From GCA-2731375 sp964344935 (GTDB lineage: Bacteria > Pseudomonadota > Alphaproteobacteria > GCA-2731375): a DNA stretch of 64,000 nt. How positions within the stretch are numbered: the first letter of the stretch is position 1; every line of letters begins with the position of its first letter. Where the stretch lies: NCBI GenBank assembly GCA_964344935.1, contig CAYFPL010000002.1, forward strand, positions 496,001-560,000. The letters are read 5' to 3'. Both the position numbers and the translations under genes were made by a program. The notes beneath the pieces are model-generated. The model searched no databases and was not told the origin of the DNA. It saw nothing but the letters and a program-made list of their open reading frames with translations. This document shows, one piece after another, positions 24,535 through 33,529 of this stretch.

Positions 24535-25501
24535 GATTCCGCCACTTCGGGCCCGACGGGCGGCTGGTTGGATGGCCGGCGCGAGAGCAGGTCGAGAACG
24601 GCCATGCGCACGGCNNNNNNNNNNGTATGACGCTGCGGTTGATGTCGTCGGCCAGTTCGCTGTCGATCTCCACACCCCGGTTCATGGGTCCGGGATGCAT
24701 GATCAGCGCCTCTGGCTTGGCCCGGGCCAGCTTTTGCTGATCCAGGCCGTAGAAATGGAAGTATTCCCGGGTCGAGGGCACATAGGCGCCGTTCATGCGC
24801 TCGTTCTGCAGACGCAACATCATGACGATATCCGCATCCGCGAGGCCCGCCGCCATATCGTGGAAGACCTCCACCCCCATGCGTTCCACCGCACCGGGCA
24901 ATAGGGTGGGCGGCGCGATGGCACGGACGTGGGCCCCCATGATGCCCAGCAGCATGATGTTGGAGCGGGCCACCCGGCTATGCAGAATGTCGCCGCAGAT
25001 GGCCACGGTCAGACCGTCCAAGCGACCCAGACGGCGGCGGATCGTCAAGGCGTCCAGCAAGGCCTGGGTGGGATGCTCGTGGCTGCCGTCACCAGCATTG
25101 ATGACGCTGCAATCCATCTTTTGGCTCAACAGGGCGACGGCGCCGGAATGAGGGTGGCGTACTACCAGCGTGTCGGGATGCATGGCGTTCAAGGTCGCCG
25201 CCGTGTCGATCAGGGTCTCGCCTTTCTTGATGGCCGAGGCGGTTGCCGTCATGTTGATGACGTCGGCGCCCAGACGCTTGCCGGCCAGTTCGAACGAGGT
25301 ACGTGTGCGCGTCGAGGTTTCGAAAAACAGGTTGATTTGGGTGCGGCCGCCCAGGATGGAACGTTTCTTGTCCACCTGGCGGTTCTGGGCCACGTACTCG
25401 TCGGCCAGATCGAGGATTTCGGTAATATCGGAAGGCGATAACCCCTCGATGCCGAGGAGGTGACGGTACGGCAAGCCACTCGAAGTAATATCGCTCATCA
25501 A
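24531..25501 (-). CDS. pyrB: Aspartate carbamoyltransferase catalytic subunit (interrupted by an assembly gap)
   Basis: Catalyses carbamoyl phosphate + aspartate to N-carbamoylaspartate in pyrimidine synthesis. It shows the carbamoyl-phosphate loop FFETSTRTRTSFE, the HPTQ motif (GSHEHPTQALLD) and HPGPMNRG. The N run at 24615-24624 interrupts the 3' end. Before it the frame reads DDINRSVI; after it the natural continuation AVRMAVLDLLSRR and GPEVAES then stop lies in another frame. The true gap length is therefore not 10 (it should be 2 modulo 3), and the gene is not a real frameshift. The stop TGA at 24531 overlaps the next gene's ATG. Confidence 0.93.
24615..24624. other. Assembly gap (10 N)
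   Basis: A run of ten N inside the 3' end of pyrB. Reading-frame comparison on both sides shows that the real missing length is not ten. Confidence 0.98.
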
Positions 25502-25576
25502 AAGGCGATCTTATAGGATTGCTCGTCTGCCTTGGCAACAGGGCGCGATGACATTGAGGAGGGAGACAGCAATATC

Positions 25577-26299
25577 ATGAGCGAAGCGCATCTGGGCCGG
25601 CTGGAGCCGGCAGGACGGGTCATCATGCTTTCCGGGGCCAACCGTGGCATTGGGGCCGCCGTGTCCCATCGCCTGCGCGACGAAGGTTATCGCCTGAGCC
25701 TAGCAGCCAGGAAGCCGGAAACTATACCCCTCCCGGCAGATGACGACTGTTTACACTACGCATTCAATGCCTTGGATCCCGAATCGCCGAGCGCTTGGGT
25801 CGATGCAACGCATGAGGCATTCGGCCGTATCGACGGTTTGGTCAACAACGCCGGCGTCGCGGCCCCGTTCGGTTTCGAGGACGGCGACGAGGCTGATCTG
25901 GACCGTATGCTGGAGGTTAACGTAAAGGCGCCCTACAGGCTGATCCGCGCCGCCTTGCCGCATCTGCGGGCCGCGGGCAGCGGCCGCATCGTAAACATCA
26001 CCTCGCTTGCAGGAATGCGGTTCAAGCGCGGCTCTCCCGGTTACGCCATGTCCAAGTTTGCCGCCATGGGCCTGACATCGGCCGCCCGCTCGCTGCTGTG
26101 GGACGATGGCATTCGCGTCACGGCGGTGGCACCGGGGCCGGTAAACACAGACATGATGCCGCAGTCGGACGCTTGGACACGGGAAGAGGTCATACAGCCC
26201 GAAACCATTGCCGAGATCGTCGCGATGGTCATCGCCATGGCTAACAATGCCTCGATCTCGGCCATTCCCATCAATGCCGTGTTCGAGCCCCTGCCGTGA
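25577..26299 (+). CDS. SDR-family oxidoreductase
   Basis: A 240-residue short-chain dehydrogenase. The cofactor motif is SGANRGIGAA, with NNAG (LVNNAGVAAPFG), a Ser in NITSLAG and the Y-x3-K pair GYAMSKFAAMG. The ATG at 25577 is chosen over an in-frame TTG at 25532; AGGAGG (25558-25563) lies upstream, although at a long spacing of 13 nt. The substrate is unknown. It starts 75 nt from the divergent pyrB and overlaps the following DUF423 gene by 4 nt. Confidence 0.87.
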   Translation: MSEAHLGRLEPAGRVIMLSGANRGIGAAVSHRLRDEGYRLSLAARKPETIPLPADDDCLHYAFNALDPESPSAWVDATHEAFGRIDGLVNNAGVAAPFGFEDGDEADLDRMLEVNVKAPYRLIRAALPHLRAAGSGRIVNITSLAGMRFKRGSPGYAMSKFAAMGLTSAARSLLWDDGIRVTAVAPGPVNTDMMPQSDAWTREEVIQPETIAEIVAMVIAMANNASISAIPINAVFEPLP

Positions 26300-26703
26300 G
26301 TACGTCCGGGCGAAGTTGGCCGCTTTGCTTTGCTGGTATTAGCGGCGCCATCGCCGTGATCATTGCGGCCGCTTTCGCACATGGTCCGGTCGAAGGCATA
26401 TCCGCGGACGACTCGGCGCGCATCGAAACGGCCGTGCGTTACCAGCTTTGGCATGCCCTTGCTCTGCTGGGCACAGCCGTTTTGATGCGATTTGCGGCAA
26501 CCGGGGTCTTATCTTTCGCCGCCATCGCTTTCGCCACGGGCATCATCCTGTTTTGCGGCGGGCTTTACTTATTGGGTCTTACCGGCATCGGGCTGATCGG
26601 TTGGCTGGTACCGCTGGGCGGTATGGCTTTTGTGGCCGGTTGGCTGGCGTTGGCATTGCAGGGTTGGCGGACGGGAAATGCTGCTAGGGGAAGCGGTGAC
26701 TAG
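26296..26703 (+). CDS. DUF423 family inner-membrane protein
   Basis: 135 residues with four hydrophobic segments (~10-30, ~50-68, ~70-92, ~97-118) and the family-typical FAHGPVEG and RYQLWHALALL. DUF423/YgdD-like proteins are conserved small membrane proteins of unknown function. The GTG start at 26296 overlaps the stop of the SDR gene, which suggests translational coupling. The gene overlaps the stop of the convergent solute-binding gene by 4 nt. Confidence 0.82.
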   Translation: MSTSGRSWPLCFAGISGAIAVIIAAAFAHGPVEGISADDSARIETAVRYQLWHALALLGTAVLMRFAATGVLSFAAIAFATGIILFCGGLYLLGLTGIGLIGWLVPLGGMAFVAGWLALALQGWRTGNAARGSGD

Positions 26704-27473
26704 CGGTAACGGTCAAGAATGACATCAAGGTTGCCATCGGTTTTAAATGTCCTCAGCTTCGCGTTGAAGTTCTGAATATACCGACTCCAATCCCGGTGCG
26801 GGTAAATCAAAATTCGAAACAGCACTTCATCAAATCCGGGTTCGGAAAAAATGATCTCTTTCTTGAAGGTCAATTTCTGCTCGCGGATGGCCCACTTCGC
26901 CACGTTCGCATCCAAGATACCGTAGTCGACCCTATTTGCCGCGACCATGCGCAACAGGCTGGCGAACCCCTTGTGCCGGTTCGAACGAAGCGCATTGGTC
27001 TTGATAAGATTTTCCAGCGATGGATAGACGTATCCTTCCATCAAGGCGACATCCTTGCCTCGCAAATCGTCGACCGTCATGGCCTGATTTGGCTGACCGG
27101 CCGTCATGACAATGTTGTCTGAGACTTGGATTATTCCATCCGTCCAATAATGTCCGGCGGTACTTCTTGTTTCCCACTCCTTAGCGGCGGCAACGGCATC
27201 CAATTGCCCTTGTTCGGCCATAAAACGCATACGTTTCTCTGGAACGACCGCGACATCCACCTGATAACCCATGGACTTGGAAATCGCCAAAAAGACATCG
27301 GCGACAATTCCATACCGTCCATTTTCGGCCTTCATGTGGTAGGGCGGATAGCCTTCCTCGGGGATGCCTAAGCGAATGCTTCGCTCCTGCGCAAAGGCCG
27401 GGTTGGCAATGACCTGCAGGCTGGTCAACAGGATCAGCCCCAACAGAGCACGCATCAACGGGCCGGCCACCAT
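26700..27473 (-). CDS. Extracellular solute-binding protein, family 3
   Basis: About 257 residues from the ATG at 27473 (an in-frame ATG at 27563 gives 287). A signal peptide MRALLGLILLTSLQVIANPAFA precedes a periplasmic type II binding fold (RLGIPEEGYPPYHMKAENGRYGIVADV, VDDLRGKDVALMEG). Members bind amino acids or act as sensors. No ABC permease or ATPase is adjacent, so it may be a stand-alone receptor or belong to a distant transporter. It is shorter than typical and could alternatively bind another small metabolite. Confidence 0.8.
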   Translation of the reverse strand: MVAGPLMRALLGLILLTSLQVIANPAFAQERSIRLGIPEEGYPPYHMKAENGRYGIVADVFLAISKSMGYQVDVAVVPEKRMRFMAEQGQLDAVAAAKEWETRSTAGHYWTDGIIQVSDNIVMTAGQPNQAMTVDDLRGKDVALMEGYVYPSLENLIKTNALRSNRHKGFASLLRMVAANRVDYGILDANVAKWAIREQKLTFKKEIIFSEPGFDEVLFRILIYPHRDWSRYIQNFNAKLRTFKTDGNLDVILDRYR

Positions 27474-27585
27474 GACCGATTTCAATGGATTGACAAAGAT
27501 GCCATCCCGTATGTCGCCTTCGAGGCGCTTTGTGTTGGAACCTTTGTAGCCGGGCGAGAACATACCAGCGGCGGATCCTGTTTAC

Positions 27586-27753
27586 CTAAAAGCAGCTAAA
27601 CCGCGCCCATTGCATGGACAGAAAATGCTCGATCAGGCCATCATGGAAGAATGACCATACGGGAGCCAAAGCACCGCTGGCGGCAGCGACGGCCGCAAGG
27701 CCTAATAGGGCACCGGCGCCCACGATCACTAAATTTGCGATCCTGTTCTCCAT
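27586..27753 (-). CDS. Possible small membrane protein (55 aa)
   Basis: A short open frame MENRIANLVIVGAGALLG continuing with LAAVAAASGALAPVW, which forms one hydrophobic helix. A C-terminal part follows with SFFHDGLIEHFLSMQWARF. The upstream GAGTGGAATA is a weak ribosome site. It fills the gap between the solute-binding protein and the divergent glycosyltransferase. I do not recognise a family. Expression is unproven. Confidence 0.45.
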   Translation of the reverse strand: MENRIANLVIVGAGALLGLAAVAAASGALAPVWSFFHDGLIEHFLSMQWARFSCF

Positions 27754-27798
27754 TATTCCACTCTAAACTAACCTGCGCTGGCAGAAAAGAGCCACCTG

Positions 27799-28638
27799 AT
27801 GCCTCTCGTTTCGATCCTGATGGCCGCCTTTCGCGCCGAAGATACCATTGCCACGGCGGTTGAAAGCGTCCTGGCGCAAAGCTACGGCGATTGGCAATTG
27901 ATCATCGCCGCGGATTGCGGCACCGACTATCTGAAGATCTGCCAGGACCAAGGGGTCGCGGACGAACGTCTGCAAATTGTAGCCACGCCGGAACTCGGTT
28001 CCGGGCCGTCGGCGGCACGCAACACAGCCCTCGCCGCCGCAGGCGGCGATTATGTCACCATACTGGACAGCGATGATTTGTGGCTGCCTGAACGTCTGGC
28101 TGAATTGCTTCCCCTGGCTGTGGAAAGCGGTCTGGTTTGTGACAATACCTGTGCGGTAGAACCCGACGGCAATGTCGTTGGCACAGCCTATTCGATTGAT
28201 GAAGTGCCATTCGAAATCGATGCCGTCACCATGATGGCGACGGGCGTGCCGCATTTTCCCCTGTTCCAGCGTGAACTGGCCGGACCCGGTTATCGGACGC
28301 AACTGCGTTTCGCCGAAGATGTGGTGTTCAATATGGAATTGATCGCCCGTTCCGGCAAAATGAAGATATTGCCCAAGGTGCTGACCCACTATGTGCAGCG
28401 GCCCAACAGCGCCACAAATCGCCCGGATGCCTGGCAACAGGCGGAGGCCGCCTACGGGCAAATCATCGCCATGCTGGGCACCGACGAATTGGCCGTCCCT
28501 GCCGGCCAGCGGGAGCAAATATTGAGCGCCTTCAGGGAAAAGCGGCGCATAAACCGCGCCTACGGCGAAGCGGTCGCGACAGGTACTGCCAATTCGTTCC
28601 AGGCGTTCCTAGCGGCGCGACAAATAGACGCGGATTAA
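27799..28638 (+). CDS. Glycosyltransferase family 2 protein
   Basis: 279 residues of GT-A fold. The nucleotide-sugar region is PLVSILMAAFRAEDTIATAVESVL, and the metal-binding DxD appears as LDSDDLW near residue 93. Family 2 enzymes transfer sugars to polysaccharides, lipids or proteins; the acceptor cannot be predicted. It stands alone, with no capsule or LPS cluster nearby. Confidence 0.85.
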   Translation: MPLVSILMAAFRAEDTIATAVESVLAQSYGDWQLIIAADCGTDYLKICQDQGVADERLQIVATPELGSGPSAARNTALAAAGGDYVTILDSDDLWLPERLAELLPLAVESGLVCDNTCAVEPDGNVVGTAYSIDEVPFEIDAVTMMATGVPHFPLFQRELAGPGYRTQLRFAEDVVFNMELIARSGKMKILPKVLTHYVQRPNSATNRPDAWQQAEAAYGQIIAMLGTDELAVPAGQREQILSAFREKRRINRAYGEAVATGTANSFQAFLAARQIDAD

Positions 28639-28811
28639 TACGCGGAAATACGCCAAACCACCTTGGCAAAGCCCTGAAATTCATGAAAGAATGGCGCCCG
28701 GTCGGTTTCATGGACCGAAGGGAGTACCTAGCGTGCGCAACCGTCTATTCAAGCGCCCGGCTAATCGGGTGGCGGTGGCGAACGTCAATCATCCTAGGGA
28801 GGACAGTTGTA

Positions 28812-30134
28812 ATGACCATTAAGAGAATTAGCGGCAAAGTGACGCTGCTGGCTGCCGGTTTGGCCGTCTCTGTCGGTTTTGCCGCGGGAACCGCAGGTGC
28901 CGCCGACAAGGTGATCATGGGCGTGCCCAATTTCCTGACTGGCGCCGGCGCGCCGGCCTTTGGCGTACCAGCCCGCAACGGCGCCGAAGTCATCATCGAA
29001 GCCATCAACAAGGGCACGTTGCCCGAGCCGTACAAAGGCAAAGGTTTGGCCGGGCGGCAGATTGAGGCCCTGTTCTATGACGAATCCGGTGGCAGCGCCA
29101 AGCAGGTGGCCGAATACCGCAATAAAGTGCAGAAGCAAGGCGTTGAATTGTTCGTCGGCTTCATTTCGTCTGGCACATGCGCCGCTATCACCCCTGTGGC
29201 GGAAGAATTGAAGACACTTACGATCTTCCCCATTTGCGGTACGCCGCGCATTTTCGAAGAGATCAACCCCAACCCGAAATACGTCTTCCGCACCATGGGC
29301 CATGCCACGGCCGACGGTGTTGCCGAGGCGCTGTACGTCAAGGCGAACATGCCTGACGTGAAGGGTTACACCGGCATCAACCAAAACTATGCCTGGGGTC
29401 AGGATTCCTGGCGCGACTTCGATTTGGCTATGAAGGAATTGATGCCTTCGGCCAAGGCTTCGGACAAAGCGCAATGGCCGAAAATCTTCTCAGGCCAGTA
29501 CGGCGCCGAAATTTCGGCCCTGATGCTGTCCAAGGAGCCCTTGGTGCATTCAAGCCTCTGGGGCGGCGATCTGGAAGCCTTCATCTTCCAGGGCTCGGCC
29601 CGCGGCCTGTTCCGCAAGAAAAAACTGCTGTTCTCTGTGGCCGATACCTCTGTCTATCGGCTTGGCAAGAAGGTGCCGACAGGCATTATTCTTGGCGCCC
29701 GCGGCCCATACGGCATTTTTGCCGCGGGCGTGGACACGCCTTTGAACAACTGGTTCCGGAAGGTTTACCAGGACCGCTATTCGGTCCCGCCCGTGGGTGG
29801 TTCCTATCAGGCGGCCCAGGGCGTGCTAGCTGCTAAGTATGCCTATGACGCCGCGGCAGCAGCCAATGGCGGCAATTTCCCGTCCACGGACCAGGTGATC
29901 AAAGCGCTTGAAGGTGCGACCTACCAAGGCCTGGCTGCCAAGGTGCACATGAACCGCTCCAACGGCCACCAGGCCGCCACCAAGCACATGATCGGCGTTC
30001 TGGAATGGGACAAGGAGAAAGGCGAACCGATCATGACCAATGTCCAAGAGTTCGCCCCCGACTGTGTCATGCCGCCGCCGGGCGTCAACGGCACGGAATG
30101 GCTGAAAGGCGGCATGAAAGGCGCCAAGTGCTAA
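28812..30134 (+). CDS. Liv-type ABC transporter substrate-binding protein (system 1)
   Basis: 440 residues. The signal peptide starts MTIKRISGKVTLLAAGLAVS and cleavage is likely after AGAA. The rest is a periplasmic type I binding fold of the branched-chain amino acid/amide/urea class (ESGGSAKQVAEYRNKVQ, SSGTCAAITPVAEELK). ATG 28812 is preceded by GGGAGGA; the frame is open further upstream to 28683 but without a signal-peptide logic. First gene of a five-gene transporter operon (binding protein, two permeases, two ATPases). A strong hairpin follows its stop. Confidence 0.9.
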   Translation: MTIKRISGKVTLLAAGLAVSVGFAAGTAGAADKVIMGVPNFLTGAGAPAFGVPARNGAEVIIEAINKGTLPEPYKGKGLAGRQIEALFYDESGGSAKQVAEYRNKVQKQGVELFVGFISSGTCAAITPVAEELKTLTIFPICGTPRIFEEINPNPKYVFRTMGHATADGVAEALYVKANMPDVKGYTGINQNYAWGQDSWRDFDLAMKELMPSAKASDKAQWPKIFSGQYGAEISALMLSKEPLVHSSLWGGDLEAFIFQGSARGLFRKKKLLFSVADTSVYRLGKKVPTGIILGARGPYGIFAAGVDTPLNNWFRKVYQDRYSVPPVGGSYQAAQGVLAAKYAYDAAAAANGGNFPSTDQVIKALEGATYQGLAAKVHMNRSNGHQAATKHMIGVLEWDKEKGEPIMTNVQEFAPDCVMPPPGVNGTEWLKGGMKGAKC

Positions 30135-30146
30135 GTTGAGTTCAGA

Positions 30147-30180
30147 CCGGGGGCGCCGGCAAATTTTCAGGCGCCCCCGG
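30147..30180 (+). terminator. Hairpin between binding-protein and permease genes (attenuator)
   Basis: A perfect 11-bp stem CCGGGGGCGCC (30147-30157) / GGCGCCCCCGG (30170-30180) with a 12-nt loop, followed by ACCCTTTTT. It likely ends most transcripts after the binding-protein gene or protects its mRNA, giving more binding protein than permease. Confidence 0.8.
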
Positions 30181-30220
30181 ACCCTTTTTCCAATGTTCTT
30201 TCAAAAATAGTGAGACCGCC

Positions 30221-31117
30221 GTGCAAGAGTTGATCGTTATCCTGGTCGACGGCTTGGTGTTTTCGTCCTACCTGTTCATGGTCGCCGTTGGGCTGACCGT
30301 GATCTTCGGCGTGATGAAGATACTGAACACGACCCATGGATCATTTTATGCCTTTGGCGCCTATTTTTCCGCCACGTTAATCGGCGCCTACTACGAAACC
30401 GATTGGCCTGAATTCGGCGGATTTCTGGCGATATTTATTGCCGCCATTGTCATTGGTGTGATCCTCGGCGTGGTAATTGAACGCGGTCTGTTGCGATTTC
30501 TGTACGGTCGCGATGAACACATCATCGTCCTGGCCACATTCGCCATGTTCCTGGTGCTGGAAGACGTGATCATCATGATCTGGGGCACCGATCCCTATTT
30601 CGCCTACCAGCCCATCGGCGTACTTGGCCAAATCGATATCGCGGAATTGACCTTCGATACTTACAGTCTCACGCTGATCGGAGTCGCGGTCGTCGTAGGG
30701 CTTGGCACATGGCTGGGCCTGACCAAGACAAAATGGGGCAAATTGCTCCTCGCCGTCATTTTCGACAGGGAACTAAGCCAGGCCATGGGCATTAATGTCA
30801 CCCTGGTATTCCTGGTGACCTTCATCATTGGATCGATCATGGGTGCCTTGGGCGGGGCCTATATCGCGCCGACCATATCAGTCAACCCAGGGATCGGGGT
30901 CGAAGTCATCATTCTGGCCTTCGCCGTGGTGGTGATCGGCGGCATGGGATCGATCCCCGGCGCCATGATCGGTTCGCTTCTGGTCGGTATCGCGCGTGCG
31001 ACCGCTGTGCATAAGCTGCAAGAGGTGGAACTGTTCGTAATCTACGCCGTCATGGCCCTGGTATTGGTGTTCCGCCCAGAGGGGCTATTCGCCCCGGCAA
31101 AGGCGAGGAAAATCTGA
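30221..31117 (+). CDS. Liv-type ABC transporter permease, LivH family (system 1)
   Basis: A 298-residue integral membrane protein of the branched-chain amino acid permease family. It has the early motif LVFSSYLFMVAVGLTVIFGVM, then NTTHGSFYAFGAY, and a C-terminal VVVIGGMGSIPGAMIGSLLVG. The start is a GTG (VQELIVILVDGL). Its last base overlaps the livM-like ATG. Confidence 0.93.
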   Translation: MQELIVILVDGLVFSSYLFMVAVGLTVIFGVMKILNTTHGSFYAFGAYFSATLIGAYYETDWPEFGGFLAIFIAAIVIGVILGVVIERGLLRFLYGRDEHIIVLATFAMFLVLEDVIIMIWGTDPYFAYQPIGVLGQIDIAELTFDTYSLTLIGVAVVVGLGTWLGLTKTKWGKLLLAVIFDRELSQAMGINVTLVFLVTFIIGSIMGALGGAYIAPTISVNPGIGVEVIILAFAVVVIGGMGSIPGAMIGSLLVGIARATAVHKLQEVELFVIYAVMALVLVFRPEGLFAPAKARKI

Positions 31118-32073
31118 TGCGGTATGTGGACAAAACCGTCATTGGGTTGACGGCCGCCCTCGTCATTCTGGTGATCGCCGACTTCATGATGGCCGAGTGG
31201 ATGCGTTTGGTCGCCCTGCGCACTCTTTCAAGCGGCACCGTCGCCTTGGGGCTGCTAGTCCTGTGGCGCACCGGTCTGATCTCGTTCGGCCATGCGCTCT
31301 ATTTCGGGTTCGGTGCGTATGCGGCCGCTATGCTGGGGCTGTTGGGTATCCGTGACGCCTTCGTTCTGGTCGCATTCGGAACCTTGTGTTCGGGAACATT
31401 GGCGTTCCTGCTAGGTTTCTTATTACGCCGCTACCGCGCCATCTTCTTCGCACTACTGAATATGGCGTTTTCCATGATCCTCTATGGCGCCATCGTCAAA
31501 ACAGAGGAACTGGGCAGCACCGACGGTTTCTCGGTCCGCGCCCCCACTTTCCTGGGCTATGCGCCAGAGGGCGAGGCGGTTCAGATCACCCTTTTGCTGT
31601 TCACCCTGGTCTTTGTCTATTTTTTTACCGTGGGCGTGCATTTGTACCTGAAGACCACCTTGGGCGGCATGTCCATGGCAGTGCGTGAGAACGAGATTCG
31701 GGTCGAGTATCTGGGCTATTCCGCCGAGAAGGTCATTCACACCAAGTATGTTTTCTCAGGCCTCGTGGGCGGTTTCGGCGGCGCCATCATGGCCTTGGCC
31801 ATCGGGCAGGTAGACCCGGATTCCATGGCGAACTGGACCGTATCAGGCGAGTTCGTGTTCATCACAATCTTGAGCGGTATCGGCAACGTGGGCGCCACAT
31901 ATATCGGTGCTCTGGCTTTCGAATTGATCCGCACCTATGCCTTTGAATATGCACCGCAAATTTGGCAGTTCATTCTGGGCGGCAGCCTGCTCGCCATCAT
32001 CATGTTCCTGCCTGACGGCATCTGGTCCTTGATCGAGCGCATGACGAAGCCAGAGAAGGCGCACACATCATGA
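31117..32073 (+). CDS. Liv-type ABC transporter permease, LivM family (system 1)
   Basis: A 318-residue membrane protein with the LivM-type segments LVLWRTGLISFGHALYFGFGAYAAA and GLVGGFGGAIMALAIG. It pairs with the LivH-type permease to form the translocation pore. The ATG overlaps the previous stop by one base, and its stop overlaps the next start by 4 nt. Confidence 0.93.
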   Translation: MRYVDKTVIGLTAALVILVIADFMMAEWMRLVALRTLSSGTVALGLLVLWRTGLISFGHALYFGFGAYAAAMLGLLGIRDAFVLVAFGTLCSGTLAFLLGFLLRRYRAIFFALLNMAFSMILYGAIVKTEELGSTDGFSVRAPTFLGYAPEGEAVQITLLLFTLVFVYFFTVGVHLYLKTTLGGMSMAVRENEIRVEYLGYSAEKVIHTKYVFSGLVGGFGGAIMALAIGQVDPDSMANWTVSGEFVFITILSGIGNVGATYIGALAFELIRTYAFEYAPQIWQFILGGSLLAIIMFLPDGIWSLIERMTKPEKAHTS

Positions 32074-32888
32074 CCGTGGTCTTGGAAGTTCGCGATCTGC
32101 AAAAGACCTTCGGCGCCGTCGTAGCGGCGAAGGACATCAATGTCACCGTCGACGAGCACGAGATCATCGGCATCATCGGCGCTAATGGCGCGGGCAAGAC
32201 CACCTTCGTCAACATGGTCACCGGCTATTTGAAGCCCTCGGCCGGCGAGATTGAATTCCTGGGCAAGAATATCAGGGGCCTGCCGCCTCGGGAGATCACC
32301 TGTCTGGGCATATCCCGCTCATTCCAGGTGCCCCAGGTCTTCGCCTCCGAAACCGTGTTCGACAACCTGATGATGGCCTACGCCATCGCCGAGGAATCCG
32401 GTGTCAGCCTGCTCTCGCCACTCTTCAACGATGAACGGGCGGCCAGGGTCGATAGCCACCTGCAGCGTTATCAGATGGCGGAATACCGCAATTCAACGGC
32501 GTCTACCTTGCCCCAGGGCATCCGCAAGCTCCTGGATATCGCCATGGCCGCGGTGCGCAACCCGACCATTCTGATGCTGGATGAACCCACGTCGGGCATT
32601 TCGGTGGAAGAGAAGTTCGGCCTGATGGATATCATCATGGAGGCCTTGCGCCAGGAAAAGACCACGGTGTTGTTTATCGAGCACGACATGGAAATCGTCG
32701 AACGCTATGTCTCCCGCGTTCTTGCCTTCTACCAGGGCGAGATCATTTGCGATGCGCCCACGGCGGAGGCGCTGGTGGACCCTGGCGTACGGGAATTTGT
32801 CATCGGCGAAGAATATCACCGCACCCGCACCGAAGGCGCGAGCGGCGGCGGCAACGGCAGTGGCAATGGAGGCGGCACCGATGCTTAA
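32070..32888 (+). CDS. Liv-type ABC transporter ATPase, LivG family (system 1)
   Basis: A 272-residue ABC ATPase. Walker A is GANGAGKTT, the Walker B region is ILMLDEPTSGIS and the switch His lies in FIEHDMEIVERY. The signature is atypical (LPQGIRKLLDIA), as often in LivG. The C-terminus has a Gly/Ser/Asn-rich tail (EGASGGGNGSGNGGG) not usual for the family. It overlaps the LivF-type gene by 8 nt. Confidence 0.92.
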   Translation: MTVVLEVRDLQKTFGAVVAAKDINVTVDEHEIIGIIGANGAGKTTFVNMVTGYLKPSAGEIEFLGKNIRGLPPREITCLGISRSFQVPQVFASETVFDNLMMAYAIAEESGVSLLSPLFNDERAARVDSHLQRYQMAEYRNSTASTLPQGIRKLLDIAMAAVRNPTILMLDEPTSGISVEEKFGLMDIIMEALRQEKTTVLFIEHDMEIVERYVSRVLAFYQGEIICDAPTAEALVDPGVREFVIGEEYHRTRTEGASGGGNGSGNGGGTDA

Positions 32889-33525
32889 GGTCAGCGGCCT
32901 CGACGTCAATATCGGCCCCACGCCCATTCTGCGCGGCCTGTCACTGGAGGTCCCGGCCGGCACGATGTGCGGTTTGATCGGGCGCAACGGCGCCGGCAAG
33001 ACCACCTTTTTGCGTGCCGTCATGGGTGCCCTCGCGGCCAGGTCCGGCGAGGTGATGTTCGATCATCAGGATCTCCTGAAAACTCACGCCCACAAGCGGG
33101 CCCATATGGGTATTGGCTTCATGCCTGAGGACCGGCGCTTGGTGCCGGCCCTGACGGCGGAAGAGAACGTGCTGCTGCCGGTCTGGGCCACGGGCATGGA
33201 CGATTGGCGGGATCGCCTTGACTGGATCTATGAATTGATGCCGGAAGTGGCCGAATTCCGATCCCGCGGCGCCATGGAGCTGTCGGGCGGACAACAGAAA
33301 TTCGTGGCCTTCGCACGCGCCCTGATGGTCGGCACGCATCTGTTGCTGCTGGACGAGCCGAGCGAAGGCATCGCGCCCGTGTTCGCCCATCGCATGGGCG
33401 AGATCATGAAGAGCCTGAAGGAAGAGGGCGAGTCGGTTCTGGTGGCCGAGTCAAATGACACCCATGTGGCCGGCCTGCTCGACCGTACCTTCGTGATCGA
33501 GCGTGGCAGCATCGTGGCGGCCTGA
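32881..33525 (+). CDS. Liv-type ABC transporter ATPase, LivF family (system 1)
   Basis: A 214-residue ABC ATPase, slightly shorter than typical LivF. Walker A is GRNGAGKTT, the signature LSGGQQKFVAFARAL and Walker B LLLLDEPSEGIAP. The start ATG 32881 is inside the end of the LivG gene. A much earlier in-frame start would only add sequence antiparallel to LivG function and is rejected. It is followed 4 nt later by the epimerase-like gene, which may be co-transcribed. Confidence 0.92.
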   Translation: MLKVSGLDVNIGPTPILRGLSLEVPAGTMCGLIGRNGAGKTTFLRAVMGALAARSGEVMFDHQDLLKTHAHKRAHMGIGFMPEDRRLVPALTAEENVLLPVWATGMDDWRDRLDWIYELMPEVAEFRSRGAMELSGGQQKFVAFARALMVGTHLLLLDEPSEGIAPVFAHRMGEIMKSLKEEGESVLVAESNDTHVAGLLDRTFVIERGSIVAA

Positions 33526-33529
33526 AAAT

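Noticed and set aside
24531..25501. pyrB considered as a frameshifted pseudogene
   Set aside because: The shift occurs exactly at the N run, and the C-terminus is intact in the other frame, so it is an assembly artefact.
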